Assembly: GCA_947481355.1 (NCBI GenBank)
Contig: CANKGM010000099.1
Location: forward strand, 1 to 7,356
Direction of reading: 5' to 3'
Length of the DNA stretch: 7,356 nucleotides
Source: Chitinophagaceae bacterium
Lineage (GTDB): Bacteria; Bacteroidota; Bacteroidia; Chitinophagales; Chitinophagaceae
Shown: positions 1 to 7,356 of the stretch, one piece after another
How the letters are laid out: each line of letters opens with the position of its first letter
Position numbering within the stretch: the stretch's first letter is position 1
Program-made: the position numbers and the translations under genes
Notes under the pieces: model-generated
The model's database searches: none
Seen by the model: the letters and a program-made list of their open reading frames with translations, nothing else
Told to the model about the DNA's origin: nothing

Positions 1-539
1 ATTAGTCCATAAAAAATGCCCAATGCGAATTTACTATCAAACATCTCAATCATGTAATCATTGAAAACAAGTATGATGCCACCAAATCCAAGTATAATTC
101 CAATAATGATGGTAGCGTTAAACTTAACGCCTCGAATGGATACAAGGCTGAATAGAACCATCCAAATTGGTGTCATCGCACCAATAACGGCGCCAAGTCC
201 ACTGGGTATATACACCACAGAAAGTGCGCTACTTCCGCTGCTAATAACGAACATTATTATAGACATCCAAAAAATTCGAATGAATTGATCGCGAGTTGGT
301 AGAGGGGATTTTTTAATGAAAAAGAGGGATACATATAGTCCGCCTCCAATAAGGTGCCTTAATCCGGCTAGTTCAAGTGCCGGTACATATTTAACACCTA
401 TACTAGAGGCTAGCCATGTGGTGCCCCATAGAATACATACAATAAATACGGCAAACAAGGCTTTAGTTCTGTCTGCTCCCATAATGGAATGATCGGTAGA
501 GCTGTTTGTGTTAGGTTGACTTTTTTCTTCGGTACTCAT
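1..539 (-). CDS. EamA/DMT-family transporter, N-terminal part (3' end outside window)
   Basis: This is the first 179 residues of a drug/metabolite-transporter (DMT) superfamily inner-membrane protein, probably an exporter or permease for a small metabolite; the substrate cannot be told from sequence. After a polar Ser/Thr/Asn-rich head (residues 1-25) come hydrophobic segments at about 27-48, 53-75, 86-107, 112-134 and 141-159, with a sixth starting near 170. EamA hallmarks are visible: LWGTTWLASSIGVKYVP (37-53), a polar GLRHLIGG motif in segment 2, and PSGLGAVIGAMTPIW (112-126) in segment 4. EamA proteins usually have ten segments in two repeats of about 140 residues, so a little over half is present. 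I chose the ATG at 539. Met20 is a possible later start, because the head is poorly conserved in such proteins and no clear ribosome binding site separates the two. It starts 23 bp after the purH stop in the same direction and may be co-transcribed with it. Confidence 0.88.
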   Translation of the reverse strand, partial: MSTEEKSQPNTNSSTDHSIMGADRTKALFAVFIVCILWGTTWLASSIGVKYVPALELAGLRHLIGGGLYVSLFFIKKSPLPTRDQFIRIFWMSIIMFVISSGSSALSVVYIPSGLGAVIGAMTPIWMVLFSLVSIRGVKFNATIIIGIILGFGGIILVFNDYMIEMFDSKFALGIFYGL

Positions 540-562
540 TCGTATGGGTTATCATTAACGTG

Positions 563-2083
563 TTAATGCCTAAAATGACGCATCCCTGTGATGACCATTG
601 CTAAGTTATTATCTTTACAATATTCAATAGAATCCTTATCACGAATTGATCCGCCTGGTTGAATAAATGCACTCATGCCTTCTTTATGTCCCATTTGCAC
701 GCAATCATTAAATGGGAAAAAGGCATCGCTCGCCATAACAGATCCGCTCAGATCAAAATTAAATTGCTTTGCTTTTTCAACGGCATGCCTTAATGAATCT
801 ATTCTTGATGTTTGGCCACATCCTTTTCCAATCAACTGCCTATCTTTCACTAATGCTATGGCATTTGATTTGAGGTGCTTACAAACCTTATTGGCAAAAA
901 GAAGATCATTTTTCTCTTCTTCTGAAGTTGTTCTTCCACCTGCTTCTTCCCATTTATCAATATTTCCCTCATCCGTATCTTGAACAAGCACTCCATTAAG
1001 TAATGATTTGAATTGTCTATGTGTAGTAGAGGTACTTTTTTGTTCAAGTAAGATTCTATTTTTTTTAGACTTTAGTACTTCAAGCGCATCTAGGTTAAAT
1101 GCTGGTGCAAGTAATACTTCAAAAAATATCTCGTTGATTTGTTCTGCAGTTTCTTTGTCGATTGCCTGATTGGATACAAGGACACCGCCAAAAGCACTTT
1201 CTGGATCACCCGCTAATGCATCCTTCCATGCTTTTGAAACAGTTTCTCGAGTAGAGATTCCACATACATTGGTATGCTTAATGATTGCAAAAGTTGCATC
1301 GTTTTCACCGCTAAATTCATGGATAAGTTGTACTGCTGCGTCAACATCAACTAGATTGTTATATGATAGCTCTTTTCCATTTACTTGATTAAAGAGTTCG
1401 TTTAACTTCCCGTAGAAAACTCCTTTTTGGTGTGGGTTTTCTCCATAGCGCATAGTTTGTATAGTGCCTTCTCCGTAAATGAATTCACTGGCATAACCCG
1501 GATTGAAATAAGTTGAAATGGCAATATCATAATGGGCAACAATTCCGAATGCTTTAGCTGCAAATGATTTGCGTTGTTCTAATGTTGTTGTACAGTCTTG
1601 TGCTTTTAGTAATTCTATGATGGGTTGATAATCTGCTTTTGAGGCAACTACCACTAAGTCGCTGAAGTTTTTTGCTGCAGCACGTATCATAGATGGACCT
1701 CCAATATCAATTTTTTCAATAATTTTTTTCTCTTCATTTGTTTGGCCAAGTGTTTCTTCAAAGGGATATAAGTCAACCACCACTAGATCAATTTCAGGGA
1801 TTTCATATTCCTTCATTTCAATTAAATCTTGTTCTACAGCTCTTCTTGCCAAAATTCCTCCAAAAACTTTGGGATGTAGTGTTTTAACTCTTCCTCCTAG
1901 AATTGATGGATAATCGGTTACCGATTCAACAGGAACACATTCGATGCCTAATTTTTCTATAAATTCTTGGGTGCCACCGGTTGAATATATTACAACTTGT
2001 TGTTCGCTCAATAAACGAACAAGGGGTTCAAGTCCATCTTTGTAAAAAACCGAAATCAGCGCTGCTTTAATCTTTTTTTGCAT
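563..2083 (-). CDS. purH: Bifunctional AICAR formyltransferase / IMP cyclohydrolase PurH
   Basis: PurH is a cytosolic enzyme that carries out the last two steps of de novo purine synthesis: 10-formyl-THF-dependent formylation of AICAR to FAICAR, then ring closure to IMP. The 506 residues cover the full family length. The N-terminal MGS-like cyclohydrolase domain shows STGGT (34-38), GGRVKTLHPK (63-72), DLYPF (104-108) and IDIGGPSMIRAAAKN (125-139). The formyltransferase domain shows MRYGENPHQ (211-219), the catalytic Lys-His of KHTNVCG (269-275), DPESAFGG (293-300), GQTSR (423-427), SDAFFPF (452-458), QPGGS (475-479) and the typical C-terminus GMRHFRH. The Pro of the common KHxNPCG motif is Val here; the catalytic Lys and His are kept, so activity is expected. 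The ATG at 2083 gives the canonical N-terminus (KKIKAALISVF). No Shine-Dalgarno is seen, only an A/T-rich leader. The gene lies 32 bp after comEC and 23 bp before the transporter, with no terminator visible on either side. No purine riboswitch is recognisable nearby. Confidence 0.98.
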   Translation of the reverse strand: MQKKIKAALISVFYKDGLEPLVRLLSEQQVVIYSTGGTQEFIEKLGIECVPVESVTDYPSILGGRVKTLHPKVFGGILARRAVEQDLIEMKEYEIPEIDLVVVDLYPFEETLGQTNEEKKIIEKIDIGGPSMIRAAAKNFSDLVVVASKADYQPIIELLKAQDCTTTLEQRKSFAAKAFGIVAHYDIAISTYFNPGYASEFIYGEGTIQTMRYGENPHQKGVFYGKLNELFNQVNGKELSYNNLVDVDAAVQLIHEFSGENDATFAIIKHTNVCGISTRETVSKAWKDALAGDPESAFGGVLVSNQAIDKETAEQINEIFFEVLLAPAFNLDALEVLKSKKNRILLEQKSTSTTHRQFKSLLNGVLVQDTDEGNIDKWEEAGGRTTSEEEKNDLLFANKVCKHLKSNAIALVKDRQLIGKGCGQTSRIDSLRHAVEKAKQFNFDLSGSVMASDAFFPFNDCVQMGHKEGMSAFIQPGGSIRDKDSIEYCKDNNLAMVITGMRHFRH

Positions 2084-2115
2084 GTTTATAATTTTTAGCT
2101 GGAATAGGGGGCGGT

Positions 2116-4152
2116 TTAATTTTCAACAATATAAGGGCCATTTTCGGCTAAGGAATTAAAGGGCAAAAGTAGTTTATCTGCTTCTTTTTCCCATTGTCGA
2201 ATTTTCCACACTTTGTTAGAATGATCAATGATGAGTATGTCATTATCATTGAATAGTTGAGTAAGATTATTTATTTGAAGCGTAGGATTTCCTGAAAGAA
2301 TGGCGATTGGAATTGGGGGAGTTTTAGTTGGACCAATTAAATGGTTAGGCTGAAGTCTAATTGCAAAAGGGTATTGCGGAAATTTTTTCACTCCGAATTT
2401 TTTAATCCAATATGCATATCCGATCTGCTCTTTGATTTCATCAAGCTGAACCTTGTTTTGAAGTAATGGATCATCTCCTAAAATCAGCGCTTCCATGCCA
2501 TGTTGAACAATGATGCAGGAGTGATTTCGTATGTCTAAAACTATAATTCTGTTTTTTTGATAATGGATAAGTGTTTCTGCAAGATGTATTATTGAAAATA
2601 GGAAAAACAGCCAGCAAAAGCATCGCAAATTGATGGCATTGTATTTTTTGCATAACATATATGCTGTAAAAATTACACAGTACATTAAAACCATAGACGA
2701 TGGTCCGATATAAATGTGTTTTATCATTCCGAATGGTATTTTCTCCATGCGGTGTATATATTCATTGAGGAAATTAATTAAGGTGTTTACTGTTTTGGCA
2801 ATTAGACTAATGGGTATTCCAGCTTGCCCAAAAACACATAATGTTATTTCTGTGAGTAGGATTATACTTGATAGTGGAATAGCCACAAGGTTAGTGAATA
2901 GAAATAGGATCGGAAATTGGTGGAAATAAAAAATACTCATTGGTGTTGTTAAGATTTGTGCAGCTAGTGTGATGGAAATCATTTCCCATCCCTTTTTTAA
3001 AATAAAATTCTTTACATATAGTAATTTTTTAATCATGGGGTCAAATATCAGTATGGAAAGAACAGCTGCATAGCTGAGTTGAAAGCCTAGGTCGTATACT
3101 ATACAAGGGTTTTCTACAAATAATATAAATGCGGATGCTAATAATGTATTTAAGCCATTGCTCGATTTTTTTAAAAAAGTTGAAATCAGAATAATGGTAA
3201 GCATAATTGCACTTCGTATTACTGATGCTGAACCTCCTGTAAGCAAAGAGAATAACCATAAAATTGGAATAGTAATGAGTATGCCTGCAATGGATATCCT
3301 TTTCTTTCCAATTAGTATTTTGGTGAAAAAATTGATGATTAAAAAGATTAGGCCAAGGTGCATTCCAGAAATGGCGATGATATGTACAACGCCGGTGTTA
3401 ATATAAGATGACAGTAACTCTTTGTCTAGGTCATCACGAAAACCAATAAGCATAGCTTCGGCAAGTCCAGTTGTTTTATCGTTATTAAGAGAAGTTTTTA
3501 GAATGTCTATGATCTTTTCTCGACTCTTTTCTATGAATATTTTTAACCTATTTTTCTTGTGATTAAGTAATCCGTACTCTAATGTGTCGTTTATGTTGAT
3601 TGTATAGAAAATACCTTTTAATGAAGATTGTCTGGCGAAATTGTATGCTCCAGGATTGTTTTTTTCTACTATTTCATTTACTTTATTATTCGTAATCAAC
3701 AAATCTCCCTGCTCAATATTTTTGCAATTTGTATTGCTAGCATATAAATACCCTTTAGATATAAATCGGAAATATCTTTTCTCTATGCTGTATATATTTA
3801 CTTCATAACGGTTGTTCGTTTTCGAATACTTTGCTTCTTCATTTATAAGTAGAAGATGGTATTGATGGTTGTCTTTAGTATGATTTCTGTTTTTTGGAGA
3901 TCTTAACTGATTGCATATTCCTCCAAAGGAGCATACCAGCAGTACTATTGCGATTCCTTTGATATATCCAATCCTCCAAGATATGGCAGGGGTAAAAAAA
4001 TAAAATGTCGATAAGATGAGAATGCTCGAGCATATTATGGCAAGCCAAGATAATAGGCTAAGTGTAATGAATTCGTCAGTTAATATGCCGATTAATACAG
4101 CTGCAGTGATTCTGAAAAAAGGGATTTTTTTGTAATTAAGTACTTCTTGCAT
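2116..4152 (-). CDS. comEC: ComEC/Rec2-family DNA-uptake channel protein, with degenerate C-terminal domain
   Basis: ComEC is the inner-membrane channel that carries single-stranded DNA into the cytoplasm during natural transformation. In this 678-residue protein, N-terminal hydrophobic segments (about 11-24, 30-53, 60-81) precede a soluble DUF4131/OB-like part (about 95-190) with GDLL (149-152) and NPGAYNFAR (166-174). The Competence domain (about 228-525) holds the diagnostic TGVVHIIAISGMHLGLI (253-269), SASVIRSAIM (308-317), DLGFQLSYAAVLSI (354-367) and NLVAIPL (421-427), with around nine more hydrophobic segments. The C-terminal 145 residues begin like the metallo-beta-lactamase-fold domain of other ComEC proteins (IIVLDIRNHSCIIV, 536-549, where DVGQGDA is usual) but contain no HxHxDH motif. 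Shortened, motif-less tails of this sort occur in Bacteroidota homologues as far as I recall. The ATG at 4152 has a possible AGGG about 8 bases upstream. Competence of this organism is inferred from this gene alone; no other com gene is in the window. Confidence 0.93.
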   Translation of the reverse strand: MQEVLNYKKIPFFRITAAVLIGILTDEFITLSLLSWLAIICSSILILSTFYFFTPAISWRIGYIKGIAIVLLVCSFGGICNQLRSPKNRNHTKDNHQYHLLLINEEAKYSKTNNRYEVNIYSIEKRYFRFISKGYLYASNTNCKNIEQGDLLITNNKVNEIVEKNNPGAYNFARQSSLKGIFYTININDTLEYGLLNHKKNRLKIFIEKSREKIIDILKTSLNNDKTTGLAEAMLIGFRDDLDKELLSSYINTGVVHIIAISGMHLGLIFLIINFFTKILIGKKRISIAGILITIPILWLFSLLTGGSASVIRSAIMLTIILISTFLKKSSNGLNTLLASAFILFVENPCIVYDLGFQLSYAAVLSILIFDPMIKKLLYVKNFILKKGWEMISITLAAQILTTPMSIFYFHQFPILFLFTNLVAIPLSSIILLTEITLCVFGQAGIPISLIAKTVNTLINFLNEYIHRMEKIPFGMIKHIYIGPSSMVLMYCVIFTAYMLCKKYNAINLRCFCWLFFLFSIIHLAETLIHYQKNRIIVLDIRNHSCIIVQHGMEALILGDDPLLQNKVQLDEIKEQIGYAYWIKKFGVKKFPQYPFAIRLQPNHLIGPTKTPPIPIAILSGNPTLQINNLTQLFNDNDILIIDHSNKVWKIRQWEKEADKLLLPFNSLAENGPYIVEN

Positions 4153-4375
4153 GCTGAGCCCTAAAATAGATTTAGTGCTTAGCTAATAGTGAAAAATCGC
4201 TATGTATTATTCTTATTCAGCGTATGTATTTTTCGCAATTATACTGTCTAAAATACAAGGGACTATATAAGCCAGTGAGTGTTTTATTGAAATCGCCACT
4301 ATACAATAAGCTATGCTAGTCCTGGCGTACTACTATACATAATTTGATTACAAGATTTTATGTACTCGCCAGAAA
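4153..4375. other. Intergenic region between outer-membrane protein gene and comEC
   Basis: This 223-bp AT-rich gap has no convincing ORF on either strand and no tRNA-like structure. It is the largest gap in the window and presumably holds the 3' end of the upstream gene's transcript and the promoter of the comEC-purH-transporter group. On the minus strand, TATAATTG (4243-4236) differs by one base from the Bacteroidota -7 consensus TAnnTTTG, but no TTTG/TTG box lies at the expected distance upstream. The octamer TATTTTAG occurs twice on this strand, once next to the possible AGGG of comEC. I cannot name a promoter with confidence. Confidence 0.6.
4322..4372 (-). terminator. Imperfect hairpin just after the outer-membrane protein stop; possible terminator or 3'-end structure
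   Basis: Starting three bases after the TAA stop, the minus-strand transcript can form a two-part stem. CTGGCG (4372-4367) pairs with CGCCAG (4327-4322), and TACATAA (4364-4358) pairs with TTATGTA (4342-4336). A 2-nt/8-nt internal loop separates the two stems, and the apical loop is 15 nt. No run of U follows, so it does not match a classical intrinsic terminator. It could protect the mRNA 3' end or be fortuitous. Its position directly behind a stop codon is the main argument in its favour. Confidence 0.35.
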
Positions 4376-7356
4376 TTAGAAATCAAGTCCAAGTGAAAAA
4401 TACCATACTGGTTTTCCAGTAAAGAACCCAATCATTGGCCAGCCAGCATCAACACGAAGGAAATATCCTAAAAGTGTACTGCGTGCTCCAAACCCATACC
4501 CACCAACAAATGGACCAACACCACCTGTTTTGATTGTAACTTGTACTGGAGGGGCGCCATAGGTAGCATCTGGTCTTTTTATTTTACTGAATTGACCATT
4601 CCAGGCGGTGCCCAAATCAACAAATTGAACAAGTTGAAGGTTTCGCAAGAAAGCATTGTTGATAGGTCTATTTAGTAAGGTGCTAAAAATGGGTAATCTA
4701 AATTCACTGTTTAGTACAACGTTATTATTGCCATTAGTTGCATTTTGTTTATGGCCTCTAAGATTTAATGCCAAGGTTTGGAAGGCATAGTTTTGATCTG
4801 GCGCAGGCCTCACTTCATTGTTAAATTTCGGGTTTAACCAGCCTTCAACACCACCGAGGTAGTATATAACCTTTTGAGATCCAAAGGAGAAATCAGCAGC
4901 ACCTCTTCCAGCCCAAATAAAATTTCTATAGATTGGATAATAATACCGCACATCTGTTCCAAAATTGAACATGTATTTTCCGGTATTATTAGATTTTACT
5001 AGCCTAGAGCTTACGTCAGTATATATTTTATATCGAATTCCATTGTAGATATTCAATGTTGGGTTAATGGTGTTGTCGTGAACGTATTCCAGTTTTACTA
5101 ATCCATATTTCAGTAAGCTATCTGGCAATGATACAGAAGGTGTATAATAAGGATCAGATTTAATGACAACTCTATCGCTTCTGTAACCAACTGAAGCCCT
5201 TAAGCTTTTAATTTCGTTGAATGGGTAACTGATATTGAATTGGTAAAGGTTAGATGACATTTGGTTAGACAAATATGCTTTAATATCTCCCTGATCGTAG
5301 ATTGGATAATTATCTTGATTGCTTCTATAATAGGTTAGACCCCAGTCAAAACGCTTTTTTAGGTTTTGAAATGAAGCGAGGTAATCGTTGTCTTTTAGAT
5401 TAGTGGCTAATCTAAATCCACCAATGAATTTTTTATCTTCCATCAAATCAGATGCACCCATGCGTAGTATGCCATTTAGCGCGTTACTGTTTGAAAGATA
5501 AATTGGACCTGATCCACCGCCATATGGTTGAAAGCGGTTTACAAGCACTGAATTATTAAAACCTGAAACAAGGTAATCGGATGCAAACTTTAATTTATAG
5601 TCGTAGAGTTTAGCATCTTTTATAATATCTTCTTTTTTGGCAATTAATTCTTCGACTGATTCAATAGGGTTTGCTGTTTGCGCTTCTTCCTCAAACTCTG
5701 TTTGGAAAACTTTATTTTTAGGACTGGAGGTGTCTTTTAGTTCAACATTTTTTTGATATTGAATGGACTCTGACCTTTGCTTTTTTTCTTTTTCTAGAAG
5801 TTCTTTTATATAAGGAGTAGGACGTGCATTGACATTTCTACGGGTTAAAACAGATTCATTTATTTTTAGCTTGTAAAGAAATTTTAGTTCGCCTTCTTGT
5901 CTTACTTCACTAACAAGATTATTATCACCTGCGCCTCGTGTTTCTAGCAAACTACTTTGGTAGTTGGTGATTGGAAAAGTATAGGTACTATCTTTTGTGA
6001 TAGACATAAGGGCTATGGAATCTGGTTCATCTTTGCTCCAGGCTTTTAAAGTGGAATCCAATTCCTTTCGTTCTGGATTTCTTAATATCTCATCCCCAAT
6101 TTTATAAACAGTGTCTAATCCTGCTCTTTCTGTTTTAAAGAAACCCGCATATCGATTGCCAATACCATTTGCGTCACTTACAAACGTGAAGTGATTAACA
6201 TTATATTGCAAAGGGTACCTTGCTTGGCCATGTGGCTGGTTAGTAAGCTGCGTGATTTGTCTATACTCGCTTTTGTTCCAATTGTCAACTAGAAAAATAT
6301 TGAATGGATACCTTGATGGTAAAACTGAGTCTGCTTTTGATGCGTTTGGAAATGGCCTATTTGATGCAAAAATGATGCCTGTCTTTCCTGGGAATGCAAC
6401 AAATGATGCATCTAAGTCATCATATGGGTCATTCGTAATTTGTTGTGATGTTTGTTCATTTATTTTATACACAAAAACATCTGATTGTCCATTCTTTACT
6501 GCGCTTAGAATAAGTGTATTGTTATCGAGCATGAACTTGGCATCCTGTATTATTTGATAATCTGGAAGTTCTTGCTTGGATGTTTTTATGCCGGCCACTA
6601 CATCAAAAACAAACATTTTGATTTTACCTTCCTCTGTATAGACTACTAATAATCTAGTTCCTTTTGAGTCCCATGACATCAACGGATAATTTGGATTGAG
6701 TTCATCTTGATTGCTTAATACCCCGGCTTTAAGAAGTATTTTTCTTTTTTCAGAGAGGTCCTCCAAGACAACACGGTAGATTCCTTTTTTATATTGAACC
6801 ATTGCATAACTATTGTTTCTTGGAATTGGATTGGCTTGAAATCTATAGTAATCGGTTCCATGATTTGACTCTTCAATTGCAACTACATTCCCTTTTGGTT
6901 GATTTCTTCTACCTTTTGTATCTGCAAGGTATTTATCTGATTCCAACTCCATGAACTCCTTCAGTAAATCTTTGAACCTCTTTTTAGTTATTTTAAGACT
7001 TGCTTGGTTCAAATTTTTATAAATCCTAGTCAGGTAAAGGAAATAGGTGACATTTTCTTTTTTATAGTGATCAGCAAAAAACTTCCAGAAAGCATGACCT
7101 GCCAATTGTTGTTCTTTGAATGCAAATTGATAGAATGATTTGTATTGATCAGAAAGTAATGCTGATTTTAGTTTGTCATCTAATGCAGGGTTCCAGTTTT
7201 CACCTGCATAAGCGATATATCCTTCGGTAAGCCATTTAGGAAGATCTAGTAACGTTTGGTTGGTTGCAAATTCTCCAAGATCGTCACCAAAAAGTAAATT
7301 TTCAACAAGAATTTGGGCAACACCCTGTCTGATTTGTCTTTGCAAATTTTGTAAAT
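4376..7356 (-). CDS. Large outer-membrane protein: peptidase-MA-like remnant, TolB-like propeller and BamA/Omp85-like barrel (5' end outside window)
   Basis: The frame is open to the window edge, so the true start lies beyond 7356. The TTG at 7345 is only an internal codon; residue numbers below count from it, and three more residues (LQN) precede it. Residues 1-135 resemble the end of a gluzincin peptidase-MA domain: LPKWLTEGYIAY (35-46) matches the family's LPxWLxEGxAxY, followed by LAGHAFWKFFADHY (81-94). Residues about 165-415 form a TolB/PD40-like beta-propeller, for example TNDPYDDLDASF (304-315), GIIFASNR (323-330) and FTFVSDANGIGNRY (386-399). A charged linker with Lys/Glu clusters (about 510-580) leads to a beta-barrel (about 585-989) with YYLGGVEGWLNPKF (828-841), VQFVDLGTAWNG (906-917), GFGARSTLLGYFLRVDAGWP (951-970) and the terminal aromatic WYFSLGLDF, a typical BAM signal ending in Phe. 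Such proteins are widespread in Bacteroidota, sometimes under misleading TolB/TolR names. The role is unknown; envelope assembly or secretion is a guess. Confidence 0.85.
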   Translation of the reverse strand, partial: LQNLQRQIRQGVAQILVENLLFGDDLGEFATNQTLLDLPKWLTEGYIAYAGENWNPALDDKLKSALLSDQYKSFYQFAFKEQQLAGHAFWKFFADHYKKENVTYFLYLTRIYKNLNQASLKITKKRFKDLLKEFMELESDKYLADTKGRRNQPKGNVVAIEESNHGTDYYRFQANPIPRNNSYAMVQYKKGIYRVVLEDLSEKRKILLKAGVLSNQDELNPNYPLMSWDSKGTRLLVVYTEEGKIKMFVFDVVAGIKTSKQELPDYQIIQDAKFMLDNNTLILSAVKNGQSDVFVYKINEQTSQQITNDPYDDLDASFVAFPGKTGIIFASNRPFPNASKADSVLPSRYPFNIFLVDNWNKSEYRQITQLTNQPHGQARYPLQYNVNHFTFVSDANGIGNRYAGFFKTERAGLDTVYKIGDEILRNPERKELDSTLKAWSKDEPDSIALMSITKDSTYTFPITNYQSSLLETRGAGDNNLVSEVRQEGELKFLYKLKINESVLTRRNVNARPTPYIKELLEKEKKQRSESIQYQKNVELKDTSSPKNKVFQTEFEEEAQTANPIESVEELIAKKEDIIKDAKLYDYKLKFASDYLVSGFNNSVLVNRFQPYGGGSGPIYLSNSNALNGILRMGASDLMEDKKFIGGFRLATNLKDNDYLASFQNLKKRFDWGLTYYRSNQDNYPIYDQGDIKAYLSNQMSSNLYQFNISYPFNEIKSLRASVGYRSDRVVIKSDPYYTPSVSLPDSLLKYGLVKLEYVHDNTINPTLNIYNGIRYKIYTDVSSRLVKSNNTGKYMFNFGTDVRYYYPIYRNFIWAGRGAADFSFGSQKVIYYLGGVEGWLNPKFNNEVRPAPDQNYAFQTLALNLRGHKQNATNGNNNVVLNSEFRLPIFSTLLNRPINNAFLRNLQLVQFVDLGTAWNGQFSKIKRPDATYGAPPVQVTIKTGGVGPFVGGYGFGARSTLLGYFLRVDAGWPMIGFFTGKPVWYFSLGLDF

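Noticed and set aside
61..288. Plus-strand open frame of 75 codons at the left edge.
   Set aside because: It lies antisense to the clear EamA transporter coding sequence and has no recognisable protein character.
553..568. Perfect inverted repeat CATTAAC-GT-GTTAATG overlapping the purH stop codon, 14 bp upstream of the transporter start; possible operator.
   Set aside because: Seven-base arms with a short spacer are expected several times by chance in 7 kb of AT-rich DNA, and there is no second copy or known matching regulator.
1078..1100. Possible frameshift or break in the purH formyltransferase domain, suggested by an overlapping short minus-strand frame here.
   Set aside because: The 506-residue purH frame runs unbroken through the region with family motifs on both sides, so the gene is intact.
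4236..4243. TATAATTG on the minus strand as a Bacteroidota -7 promoter element for comEC.
   Set aside because: One mismatch to TAnnTTTG, and no TTTG/TTG box at suitable spacing. Not distinguishable from AT-rich background.
6252..6557. Plus-strand open frame of 101 codons inside the outer-membrane protein gene.
   Set aside because: It is antisense to the propeller-coding region, has no family resemblance and no start context. It is a shadow of the minus-strand gene.
7343..7345. TTG as the start codon of the outer-membrane protein gene.
   Set aside because: The frame stays open upstream to the window edge (…LQN before it), and no signal peptide follows. The protein clearly begins outside the window.

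Overview
The window is AT-rich DNA that looks like a Bacteroidota (Cytophagia/Sphingobacteriia/Saprospiria-like) chromosome. The pointers are a very large outer-membrane barrel protein of a type characteristic of that phylum, a ComEC whose C-terminal domain has lost the usual metallo-hydrolase motifs, weak or absent Shine-Dalgarno sequences, and a PurH close to the usual length. This placement is inferred from protein character; no rRNA or other marker gene is present.

All four genes lie on the minus strand, so transcription runs from right to left. From upstream to downstream they are: (1) 7356-4376, the C-terminal 992 residues of an outer-membrane protein. It joins a peptidase-MA-like remnant, a TolB-like beta-propeller, a charged linker and a BamA/Omp85-like barrel ending in Phe; its 5' end is outside the window. 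(2) A 223-bp non-coding gap (4153-4375) that opens with an imperfect hairpin just after the stop codon. (3) 4152-2116, a ComEC/Rec2-type membrane channel protein for DNA uptake. (4) 2083-563, purH, which encodes the last two steps of IMP synthesis. (5) 539-1, the N-terminal 179 residues of an EamA/DMT-family transporter, cut off by the window edge.

comEC, purH and the transporter gene are separated by only 32 and 23 bp with no visible terminator, so they may share a transcript. The outer-membrane protein gene is set apart by the larger gap and is probably a separate unit. The three genes have no obvious single pathway; a link between DNA uptake and purine supply is only speculation.

I found no mobile element, CRISPR array, tRNA, rRNA or clear riboswitch, and no evidence for a wholly new system. 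The most interesting item is the large outer-membrane fusion protein, whose peptidase-like region seems to lack the zinc-binding HExxH. Second is the ComEC with a degenerate C-terminal domain.
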